This document shows positions 37,163-45,865 of a stretch of DNA of 64,000 bases, one piece after another. Position 1 is the stretch's first letter. Every line of letters starts with the position of its first letter. Location of the stretch: assembly GCA_021299375.1 (NCBI GenBank), contig JAJTGR010000012.1, forward strand, positions 1 to 64,000, given 5' to 3'. Below the pieces are notes generated by a model. It made no database searches. It saw only the letters and a program-made list of their open reading frames with translations, and was not told where the DNA came from. The stretch comes from Gemmatimonadota bacterium. GTDB lineage: Bacteria > Gemmatimonadota > Gemmatimonadetes > Gemmatimonadales > Gemmatimonadaceae. Both the position numbers and the translations under genes were made by a program.

Positions 37163-37894
37163 GTGTGCGTGACCTGTGGGACGCCTGACGCGGGGCGTTC
37201 GCGGCGTGACTTTCTGCGGTCGGCGACGGTCGCCGGGGCGGGCCTCGTGGCCGGTGGGGTCGCGGCGAGCGCGTTCGCCAGGCCCGCGTGGGCGCACGGT
37301 GGGCCAATGCGCGCCCCCGAGCCCTACGCCAATCCCAAGGCGGCGCTCGACGCGCTCTACAAGGGCAACGAGCGGTTCGTGAAGGGCGAGGTGATGGCGC
37401 CCAATCGCAACATGGCGCGTCTGAAGGAAGTCGCGGCCGGGCAGAAGCCGTTCGCTGCGTTCCTCGGATGCGCCGACTCGCGTGTGCCCATCGAGATCGT
37501 GTTCGACCAGGGGTTCGGTGACGTGTTCGTCACCCGCATCGCCGGCAACGTCGCCGATCCCGCCATCATCGGCTCCCTCGAATTCGGCACGGAGGTGCTC
37601 GGGGCGCAGGTCCTGTACGTGCTCGGGCACACCAAGTGCGGGGCCGTGTCGGCGACGATGGCCGGCAGCGACGTGCCGGGGCAGATCTCCACGCTGTACC
37701 AGCACATCCGGCGCGCCGCCAAGGAGAGCGGCGGCGACGTGAACAAGGCGATTGCCCGCAACGTGGAGATCCAGGCCGAAATCCTGAAGGAGGCCTCGCC
37801 GGTCATCGCCAAGCGCATCAAGGCCGGCACATTGCTCATCGCCGGTGGCGTGTACGACCTGGACACCGGCAAGGTCATCCCGGTGACCGTCTGA
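37163..37894 (+). CDS. Beta-carbonic anhydrase with Tat signal
   Basis: RSRRDFLRSATVAGAGLVAGG Tat motif; Zn ligands CADSR and HTKCG. Confidence 0.92.
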   Translation: MCVTCGTPDAGRSRRDFLRSATVAGAGLVAGGVAASAFARPAWAHGGPMRAPEPYANPKAALDALYKGNERFVKGEVMAPNRNMARLKEVAAGQKPFAAFLGCADSRVPIEIVFDQGFGDVFVTRIAGNVADPAIIGSLEFGTEVLGAQVLYVLGHTKCGAVSATMAGSDVPGQISTLYQHIRRAAKESGGDVNKAIARNVEIQAEILKEASPVIAKRIKAGTLLIAGGVYDLDTGKVIPVTV

Positions 37895-37953
37895 GTGCGA
37901 CACGGGGCGCCTGGGGGGCCACCGCCAGCGCCCCGCTCCTCGTACAATTCAGC

Positions 37954-38868
37954 ATGACCGCCCTGTCGCTGAACACGCTCAACTATCAGCATCTGCTCTA
38001 CTTCTGGGTCGTGGCGCGCGAGGGCAGCATTGCGCGTGCCACGCAGGTGCTGCACCTCACGCAACCCACGATCAGCACCCAGCTCAAGCACCTTGAGCGG
38101 TCGTTGGGAGCGGCGTTGTTCACGAAGCGCGGCCGCCACCTCGTGCTCACGGAAACCGGGCAGCTGGTGTTCCACTACGCGGACGACATGTTCCGTACGG
38201 GCCGTGAGCTCACCGAGGCGCTCGCGCGCGGCGATGCGCGGCTGCCCACGCGGTTGGTGGTCGGCATCTCCGATTCCCTGCCCAAGCTGACGACCTGGCG
38301 CCTGTTGCGGCCGGCCATCGATGCCGTGCCGGGATTGCGCCTCACCTGCCGGATCGACAAGACCGAGCGGCTGCTCGCCGACCTGGCAGTGCATGCCCTC
38401 GACGTGGTGCTCACCGACACGCCGGCCTCGCCCAATGCCTCGATCGCCCTGTTCACGCACCTCCTCGGAGAGTGCGGCGTCACCGTGTTCGGGACACAGG
38501 CGCTGCAGGCGCGCTTCCGCCGGAGCTTTCCGCACTCGCTCACCGGCGCCCCGTTCATCATGCCCACCTCGAACACGGCCATGCGCCGTTCGCTCGACGC
38601 CTGGTGCATTGCCCATGACGTCCGCCCCGACGTGGTGTGTGAGGTCGAGGACGTGGCACTGCTTCAGGTGTTCGGGCAGGAGGGCATGGGGCTCTTCGCT
38701 GCCCCCACCGTCGTGGAGGCGCAGATCCGTCGTGCATACAACGTGCGCGTGGTGGGGCGCCTGCCGACGGTGCGCGAGCGGTTCTACGCCATCTCGGCGG
38801 AACGTCGGCTCGCCCATCCCGCCGTCGTCGCGCTCTCCGAGGTCGCGCGAACGCGTTTGTTCAGCTGA
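37954..38868 (+). CDS. LysR-family regulator, NhaR-like
   Basis: LNYQHLLYFWVVAREGSIARATQVLHLTQPTISTQLKHLERSLG and overall resemblance to NhaR. Confidence 0.85.
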   Translation: MTALSLNTLNYQHLLYFWVVAREGSIARATQVLHLTQPTISTQLKHLERSLGAALFTKRGRHLVLTETGQLVFHYADDMFRTGRELTEALARGDARLPTRLVVGISDSLPKLTTWRLLRPAIDAVPGLRLTCRIDKTERLLADLAVHALDVVLTDTPASPNASIALFTHLLGECGVTVFGTQALQARFRRSFPHSLTGAPFIMPTSNTAMRRSLDAWCIAHDVRPDVVCEVEDVALLQVFGQEGMGLFAAPTVVEAQIRRAYNVRVVGRLPTVRERFYAISAERRLAHPAVVALSEVARTRLFS

Positions 38869-38878
38869 CGGGCCGGCC

Positions 38879-40498
38879 TCACAGCGGGAGGGTGAACCAG
38901 AACTCGCTCCCGGCACCCATCGCGGACGCCACGCCGATCTCGCCCCCGTGAGCCTCGACGATGCCTTTCGCGATGTAGAGCCCCAACCCTGATCCGGCCC
39001 GCAACAGCCGCGGAGCCTGCCAGTAGCGCTCGAACAGCCGCGGCACATCCTCAGGGGTGACCCCCGGGCCGGTATCCCGCACGGCGATCCGGAGCATGTC
39101 ATCGACCACGTGCGCCGACAGTGTGACCGCGCCGCCGTGCGGCGTGAAGCGGACCGCATTGCCGAGCAGGTTCGACAATACCTGCTGCAGCCGATGCATG
39201 TCGGCCAGCACCGTCGGCAGGGCGGGGTCGAAATCCCGCACGAAGCGCAGGGCGGCATCGACCATCACCGGTTCGAACAGGTTGGCCGCTTCCTCGACCA
39301 GGTCGAGGGCAGCCACCCGCCGGCGTTCGACGCGCAGCCGGCCCGCCGAGATGCGTGAGACGTCCTGCAGGTCCTGAATCAGGCCATCCGCCTGACGGGC
39401 CGCCGCGCGAACGGATTCGACCTCGTCGCGCGCCATGAGCGTCCCCTCCTCGCCGTCCGTCATGGACGCGCGGTCGAGCACCGCGCCGGTGAGCATGACA
39501 ATGGCGTTCACCGGATTGCGAAGGTCGTGTGACACGATCGCCAGCATGTCATCGCGCTCACGCACGGCGCGACGGGCTTCCTCGTAGAGCCGCGCATTCT
39601 CGAGCGCGAGGGCGGCGAGGCCGGCGAACTGGTCCGCCACGTGCACCTCCTCGACCGCGTGATGCGTGCCCGGGCGCGTCCGGACCAGATGCAGCGCCCC
39701 GATGGCGCGACCGCCCGCGCGCAGGGGGACGATGAGCACGGCGCTGGCCCCAAGGGCCTCGGCACGCGCGCGCGACGACGCATCGGGGAAGTTGGCGTGC
39801 AGCCACGCCGCGATGTCCCGGACGCGCTGGGCCTCCATCTCGCGAGCCACACGCGCCGCGCTCTCCGGCAGTGGCTCCACCGTGACCGGGTCGGGGACGC
39901 GGGCCACAAGCGCGGCGGCATCGCCATGCCGATGCGGATCGATGTGCGTGGCCGCGGCCCGCCGGATGCTGCCATCCGGCGAGAGTAGTTCGAGCAGGCT
40001 CCACTCGCCCAGCAGCGGCACCGGCAACTCGGCAATGGTCGCCATGGTCGACTCGACATCGAGCGTCGCCGCCAGCACCCAGCCGGCCGTTGCGAGGAAC
40101 TTCTGGCGCTCTTCGGCGCGCCGCCGCTCACTGACGTCACGCAGCGTCACCATGAAGGTGCGCGCACCGTGCATGCTCACCCGCGCAATCGACGCCTCGG
40201 CCGGGAAGGCCTCCCCATTCTTGCGCAGACCGGAGATCTGCCGGCGATCGGCCATGGTGCGCGCATCGATCGGCCCCTCGCCGAACGTCCGCATGTGCCC
40301 CCGATGTACCGCCCGCGCGTTCATCGGCAGCAAGCGGTCGAGCGGCTGCCCGAGCATTTCCTCCTCCATCCAGCCGAAGATGTGTTCGGCGCCGCGGTTG
40401 AAGCGAATGATCCGATAGTTGTCGTCGAGGGCAATGATCGCATCGGCGGCGATGTCGACGATCGCGGAGAGCGCGGCGTTGGAGTCGGAGTCGGCCAT
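38879..40498 (-). CDS. PAS-GAF sensor histidine kinase
   Basis: PAS, GAF-like region, VSHDLRNPVNAIVMLTGAV, HATPase motifs; start at 40498. Confidence 0.9.
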   Translation of the reverse strand: MADSDSNAALSAIVDIAADAIIALDDNYRIIRFNRGAEHIFGWMEEEMLGQPLDRLLPMNARAVHRGHMRTFGEGPIDARTMADRRQISGLRKNGEAFPAEASIARVSMHGARTFMVTLRDVSERRRAEERQKFLATAGWVLAATLDVESTMATIAELPVPLLGEWSLLELLSPDGSIRRAAATHIDPHRHGDAAALVARVPDPVTVEPLPESAARVAREMEAQRVRDIAAWLHANFPDASSRARAEALGASAVLIVPLRAGGRAIGALHLVRTRPGTHHAVEEVHVADQFAGLAALALENARLYEEARRAVRERDDMLAIVSHDLRNPVNAIVMLTGAVLDRASMTDGEEGTLMARDEVESVRAAARQADGLIQDLQDVSRISAGRLRVERRRVAALDLVEEAANLFEPVMVDAALRFVRDFDPALPTVLADMHRLQQVLSNLLGNAVRFTPHGGAVTLSAHVVDDMLRIAVRDTGPGVTPEDVPRLFERYWQAPRLLRAGSGLGLYIAKGIVEAHGGEIGVASAMGAGSEFWFTLPL

Positions 40499-40616
40499 GG
40501 CCGACAATATTGCTCGGGTCGGGAATCCTGCCAGTGATGTGGTGCTTGCGGAGTGGGCCGTTGGGTGCGAAGGATCGTGCGTACGCGTCCCCCGCCCACA
40601 CAGTCCCGCAATTCGC

Positions 40617-42473
40617 ATGCGCTGGTCCTCAATCGTTCGTTCCAATCCGCTGCCGTTGCTGGCCCTCGGCTTCCTGCTGGCAGGGGCCTTACCCCCCGTG
40701 CTGCCGGTGCCGTCGCCGTGGCGTGACCGGGTGTGGCTGATTGGGCTGGTCCTCACCGGGCTGCCCGTAGCGTGGCGCACCTTTCGTGGCCTGCTGCGCG
40801 GTGAATTCGCTGCCGACGTCGTGGCGATGCTGGCCATACTCGGTGCGGTGCTGTTGCAGCAACCGCTGGCCGGGCTGGTCGTGGTGCTGATGCAGACCGG
40901 CGGCGAGGCGCTGGATGCCTACGCCGTGGCCCGGGCCTCCAGCGCGGTGGAGGCGCTGGAGGCCGATGCCCCCCGTACGGCACACCGGGTGGTGGACGGC
41001 CGCGTGACCGACATCGATGCCGGCGTCATCGACCCCGGCGATGAATTGCTGGTGCGCCCGGGTGAACTGGTGCCTTGCGACGGCGTGGTGCTCAGCGGCA
41101 CGTCGCATGTGGATACCTCCCGGCTGACGGGGGAACCCGTGCCGATCCGGGCGAGCCCCGGCGCGTCGCTGATGTCCGGCAGTGTGAACCAGGAGGGCGC
41201 CCTCACCGTGCGCGCGGTGCGCCGCTCCCAGGAAAGCCAGTACGCGCGCATCGTCGACCTGGTGCGCAGCGCGCAGGCCTCCAAGAGCCCGCTGCAGCGC
41301 ACGGCGGACCGGTGGGCCATCTGGTTCACGCCGCTGACGCTGGCGGCGTGCGGCATGGCCTGGCTGGTCTCGCAGGACTGGACCCGGGTGCTCGCCGTGC
41401 TGGTGGTCGCCACGCCCTGCCCGCTCATCCTGGCGGCCCCGGTGGCGATCATCGGGGGGATCAACCGGGCGGCCAAGCGTGCGATCATCGTGCGGAGCGG
41501 GAGTGCCCTCGAAGCGCTTTCCCGGGTGGATACGGCCGTGTTCGACAAGACGGGGACGCTCACCGTGGGACGACCGCGGGTGCATCGCGTGGTCGTGGCC
41601 GATGGCGCCACGGAGTTGGAGGTACTGGCCCGGGCCGCGGCCGTGGAGCAGGGCTCGGGGCATCTGCTGGCGCGTGTGATCGTGGCCGAGGCCGATGCTC
41701 GCGGGGCGCCCTTGGAGATTGCCACGAGGTTGGTGGAAGCACCCGGGCGAGGGATTACGGGGCTGGTGGGGGAGGAGTTCGTTGCGGTGGGCGCCCCCGA
41801 CTTCGTCCACGAGCAGTTCATGACACGGCAGCCGACGCTGGCGGCGGCGCTCGTGGCGATGGAGCGCGACAGCACGGGGCTGCGGGCGTACATCGCCACC
41901 GACGGTGGCATGCTGGCGCGGGTGGAGTTCGCCGACGAGCTCCGCACCGAGCTGGCGCCGATGTTCCGGGCCCTGGAGGCATTGGGGTTCCGTGATGCCG
42001 AACTGCTCTCGGGAGACAAACAGGCCAACGTGCAGGCCATCGCCGACGCGGTGGGCATCCGCCACTTCGCCGGCGACCTCTCGGCCGAGCAGAAGGTGCA
42101 GCGGGTGGCCGCGCTCGAACGGTCCGGGCGGCGTGTGCTGATGGTGGGTGATGGGACGAACGATGCGCCCGCGCTGTCGACCGCCACGGTGGGGGTGGCG
42201 CTGGCCGGCCACGGTGGCGGCGTGGTGGCGGAGGCGGCGGACATCGTGCTCCTGGTCGACGACCCGTCGCGGATCCCGGAAGCGGTGGAGATCGGGCGCC
42301 GGTCGCTGGCGATCGCCCGGCAGTCGATCGCGGTGGGGCTGGGGCTATCGCTGGTGGGAATGGGCTTTGCCGCGGTCGGACTGCTCACCCCGGTGGCGGG
42401 GGCGTTGATCCAGGAGGCGATCGATGTGGCGGTGATCCTGAATGCGTTGCGGGCAGCGGGGGGCAGCCGATAA
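40617..42473 (+). CDS. Heavy-metal-type P1B ATPase with TPC motif and no N-terminal metal-binding domain
   Basis: VATPCPLILAAPVAIIGG, DKTGTLT, GDGTNDAPAL. Confidence 0.9.
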   Translation: MRWSSIVRSNPLPLLALGFLLAGALPPVLPVPSPWRDRVWLIGLVLTGLPVAWRTFRGLLRGEFAADVVAMLAILGAVLLQQPLAGLVVVLMQTGGEALDAYAVARASSAVEALEADAPRTAHRVVDGRVTDIDAGVIDPGDELLVRPGELVPCDGVVLSGTSHVDTSRLTGEPVPIRASPGASLMSGSVNQEGALTVRAVRRSQESQYARIVDLVRSAQASKSPLQRTADRWAIWFTPLTLAACGMAWLVSQDWTRVLAVLVVATPCPLILAAPVAIIGGINRAAKRAIIVRSGSALEALSRVDTAVFDKTGTLTVGRPRVHRVVVADGATELEVLARAAAVEQGSGHLLARVIVAEADARGAPLEIATRLVEAPGRGITGLVGEEFVAVGAPDFVHEQFMTRQPTLAAALVAMERDSTGLRAYIATDGGMLARVEFADELRTELAPMFRALEALGFRDAELLSGDKQANVQAIADAVGIRHFAGDLSAEQKVQRVAALERSGRRVLMVGDGTNDAPALSTATVGVALAGHGGGVVAEAADIVLLVDDPSRIPEAVEIGRRSLAIARQSIAVGLGLSLVGMGFAAVGLLTPVAGALIQEAIDVAVILNALRAAGGSR

Positions 42474-42499
42474 TGCACCGCTGGCACGGTGGCATCGGC

Positions 42500-42561
42500 C
42501 ACGCGCTGCCTCGGGCGGCCCGCTTCACGCCACGCGCTGCCTCAGGCGGCCCGCTTCACGC
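42500..42561. repeat. 31-bp tandem duplication, 2 copies, one mismatch
   Basis: ccacgcgctgcctc(g/a)ggcggcccgcttcacg repeated. Confidence 0.9.
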
Positions 42562-43749
42562 CATGCGCGAGGTGGGGCTCTCCGCCACACACACGCGCTC
42601 GCGGCCCTTCTGCTTGGCCGTGTAGAGCGCCCGGTCAGCCCGCGCCACCCACTCCGCCACGTTCTCGTGCGCCTCGAGCTGGGCCATACCAATGCTCGCG
42701 CCGATCGAGAACTCCATGGCGGGATGTGGCGCCGGCATATGCGAGATCTGCTCCTGCAGCCGGCGCGCCAACGTCTGCGCCACCTTCCAGTCGGTGTTGT
42801 GCAGCACGGCGGCGAACTCGTCGCCACCAACGCGGCACAGCACGTCGCTCTGCCGCAGGAACGTGCGGGACAGGGCCTTGGCCATGTTCTGGATGGCGAC
42901 GTCGCCCGACTGATGGCCATACATGTCATTCACGAGCTTGAGCCTGTCCATGTCGATCATCAGCAGCACCACGGGCTGCCGGCCGAGCGAGAACAGCTGC
43001 ACGGCCCGCGGCAGCATGAGGTCGAACAGCTTGCGGTTGCCCAGTCCGGTCAGTGGGTCGGTGCTGCTCTCGCGGCGGGCTTCCTCGAGCTGCTTGCCGA
43101 GGCGATCGAGTTTGGTGGCGAGCGTGACATACTGGTCCTGCTGCTGCTGGCGGCGCGTCTGCAGCGCACTCTCGATGGCAAGCACGGCCCCCAGCACTTC
43201 CTGCTTGATGGAGCCGGCCTGCATGCGCTTGAGCGCCCCTTTTGCCCGCTCCATCTGCTGCTCGGTGGTCGCATCGGACGCGTGATCGACCTTGACGGCG
43301 TTGTGCACCGTCTCCACGCACGCCCACAGTGCGTCGCGCAGTTCCGTGATGGAGGACGCGACATGCTCATGTTCGGCGCGGCGCTGCTCCGTCACCGCGC
43401 GGACCACGCCATCCCAGTCCCGCTGGTGCACACCGACCGATTTCTGCTCACCCTCCTCGAGGGCGTAGCCGAGGACGGCGTGCCGTTGCCACCTCGCCAG
43501 CTCGCGCGCGCTTTCCTCGCCCGGGCGGTTCGGCAGGTCGAGCGGATAGCGCGACAGCGCCATGAGCACCCCGCCAAGGGCGTCGAGCACAAGGCCAAGA
43601 CTGTCCTCGGCCGATGCGGACGCGGTCGCAGGAGATGCAACGGGGGACATGGCGTGGTGGGCCAGCAGCACCGGAGAGCCAGCCGCGCCGTTCGAACTGC
43701 TTCGCTCGGACGAGTAGCGGGGCTCGGACGTGAGCTTACCGAAGAACAT
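42556..43749 (-). CDS. GGDEF diguanylate cyclase
   Basis: SSTDPLTGLGNRKLFDLML, RVGGDEFAAVLHN. Confidence 0.92.
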   Translation of the reverse strand: MFFGKLTSEPRYSSERSSSNGAAGSPVLLAHHAMSPVASPATASASAEDSLGLVLDALGGVLMALSRYPLDLPNRPGEESARELARWQRHAVLGYALEEGEQKSVGVHQRDWDGVVRAVTEQRRAEHEHVASSITELRDALWACVETVHNAVKVDHASDATTEQQMERAKGALKRMQAGSIKQEVLGAVLAIESALQTRRQQQQDQYVTLATKLDRLGKQLEEARRESSTDPLTGLGNRKLFDLMLPRAVQLFSLGRQPVVLLMIDMDRLKLVNDMYGHQSGDVAIQNMAKALSRTFLRQSDVLCRVGGDEFAAVLHNTDWKVAQTLARRLQEQISHMPAPHPAMEFSIGASIGMAQLEAHENVAEWVARADRALYTAKQKGRERVCVAESPTSRMA

Positions 43750-43871
43750 GGTTGGGGGGCAGAGTTTTTCCTTTCATCGGCACCCGATCCCCGCTTCTTG
43801 AGCTCAGGACGGCGAAACAGCCAGGATCGTCACGGTCCTGGCCGCTTCACCGCCGGCGACGCACCGCGCGG

Positions 43872-45662
43872 TCAGAATTCGTCGACGGCAAGCGCCATGA
43901 TGGGCGCGGCCCCTGATTGAATCGCCGCCAGCAGCGTTGCCGTCTCCGGCAGGAGGCGCGCGAAGAAGAAGCGCGCCGTCTTCAGTTTCGCGTCGTGAAA
44001 GCGCCGCTCCCCCTGCCCCGCGGCCAACCGCTGCTGCGACACCGTGGCCATGCGGAGCCACTGCCACCCCACCGCGACATATCCCATGAGGTGCAGGTAC
44101 TCGCTGGCCGCCGCGCCCGCCTCATCGGGGTTGGCGAATCCGCGCGCGGCCAGCAGCATCGTGGCCTTCTGCAACTGGTACAACGAGCCACCGAGCGCCT
44201 TGGCGAAGTCCTCCAGGCCCCCCACGGCGGCCGCCGTATCCACATCGCCCTTCACGATTTCGAAGAACCGGCGGACGAGACGGCCGCCGTCCATGGGTAG
44301 CTTGCGTCCCACGAGATCGAGCGCCTGGACGGCATTGGTGCCTTCGTAGATCTGGGCGATGCGGGCGTCCCGCACATACTGCTCGATGCCGTATTCCCTG
44401 ATGTAGCCGTGCCCGCCGAGCGTCTGCAGTGCAATGTTGGTGTTCTCGAACCCCTTGTCGGTGAGAAACGCCTTGAGGACGGGGGTCATGAGCGCCACCA
44501 TGTCGGCGGCGTCCTGCCGCACGGCCGCATCAGGGTGTCGGTGCTCGAGATCGATGCGGATGCCCACCCAGTACGCCAGCGACCGCATGCCCTCGTTGAG
44601 GGCCTTGATGCGGAGCAATCCCTTGCGCACGTCGGGATGCACGAGAATCGCGTCCGCCGGCCCGTCGGGATTCTTCGGGCCGGTGAGGGCACGCCCCTGC
44701 AGCCGCTCCTTGGCGTACGCCAGGGCGTTCTGGTAGGCCACCTCCGAGAGCCCCAGCCCCTGCAGCCCCACCGCCAGCCGTGCCCCGTTCATCATGACGA
44801 ACATGGCGCGCATACCCTTGTGCGGCTCGCCCACCAACCAGCCGATGGCATTGTCGAAGTTGAGGACGCACGTGGCCGAGGCCTTGATGCCCATCTTGTG
44901 TTCCACGCTGCCGCAGGTGACGCCGTTGCGTGTGCCAAGGCCGCCCTCCTCCGTGGGAAGGAACTTGGGCACGAGGAACAAGGAGATGCCCTTGGTGCCC
45001 CCTGGCGCGTCGGGCAGCTTGGCGAGCACGAGGTGCACGATGTTCTCGGTGAGGTCGTGTTCCCCCGCCGAGATGAAGATCTTCTGCCCCGTGATCCGGT
45101 ACGCGCCATCACCGGCCGGCTCGGCCTTGGTCGTGAGGATGCCCAGATCGGTGCCGGCGTGCGCCTCGGTGAGACACATGGTGCCACCCCAGGTGCCGTC
45201 GATGAGCTTGGGGAGGAAGCGCTGCTTGAGCTCCTCCGAGCCGTGGCTCATGAGTGCACTGTAGGCGCCGTGCGACAGTCCGGGATACATGCTGAACGAC
45301 AGGTTCGCCGAGCAGAGCATCTCCTCGATCACGAAGCGCACCATCTCGGGAAGCCCGGTGCCGCCGTACGTCGGTTCGGCGGAGATGGCGGTCCACCCGT
45401 CGGCGGTGTACCGGGTGTAGGCCGCCTTGAACCCGCTGGGGGTGCGCACCTCGCCGTGGTCGAGGTGGACCCCCTCGGCATCGCCGCTCTGGTTGAGGGG
45501 GAAGAGCACGTCCTCGCAGAACGTCGCCCCGCCGGCGAGCACTTCATCGATCATCGCAGGGGTCGCGTCCTCGAACCCGGGCAGCGCCGCCAGCTGGCCG
45601 ATATCGTGCACCTCGTGAAGCAGATAGCGGATGTCGTCGAGTGGTGCGGTGTACGTGGGCAT
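43872..45662 (-). CDS. Acyl-CoA dehydrogenase, long form
   Basis: MCLTEAHAGTDLG, LQTLGGHGYIREYGIEQYVRDARIAQIYEGTNAVQALDLVGRK. Confidence 0.93.
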   Translation of the reverse strand: MPTYTAPLDDIRYLLHEVHDIGQLAALPGFEDATPAMIDEVLAGGATFCEDVLFPLNQSGDAEGVHLDHGEVRTPSGFKAAYTRYTADGWTAISAEPTYGGTGLPEMVRFVIEEMLCSANLSFSMYPGLSHGAYSALMSHGSEELKQRFLPKLIDGTWGGTMCLTEAHAGTDLGILTTKAEPAGDGAYRITGQKIFISAGEHDLTENIVHLVLAKLPDAPGGTKGISLFLVPKFLPTEEGGLGTRNGVTCGSVEHKMGIKASATCVLNFDNAIGWLVGEPHKGMRAMFVMMNGARLAVGLQGLGLSEVAYQNALAYAKERLQGRALTGPKNPDGPADAILVHPDVRKGLLRIKALNEGMRSLAYWVGIRIDLEHRHPDAAVRQDAADMVALMTPVLKAFLTDKGFENTNIALQTLGGHGYIREYGIEQYVRDARIAQIYEGTNAVQALDLVGRKLPMDGGRLVRRFFEIVKGDVDTAAAVGGLEDFAKALGGSLYQLQKATMLLAARGFANPDEAGAAASEYLHLMGYVAVGWQWLRMATVSQQRLAAGQGERRFHDAKLKTARFFFARLLPETATLLAAIQSGAAPIMALAVDEF

Positions 45663-45865
45663 CGACAGGCCCTCCAGGGGCGAGGTCTGCGGGGCGAGCA
45701 CAGGGGGATGGTCTTCAACCTGCGACCGGGACCGCGGGGCGGCAAGTGGAAATCACGACGCCACCGTCATGTTTTTCCGGACACGGCGGCCGGATGCGGC
45801 GGCCCATGCCCGATTGGCGCCCCGCGGGGTAGACTCCGGGGTCCCTTTCGGAGTGCACCGACCCA

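Noticed and set aside
40689-42502. Two minus-strand ORFs of about 507 and 527 aa
   Set aside because: Antisense to the P-type ATPase, which has all canonical motifs.
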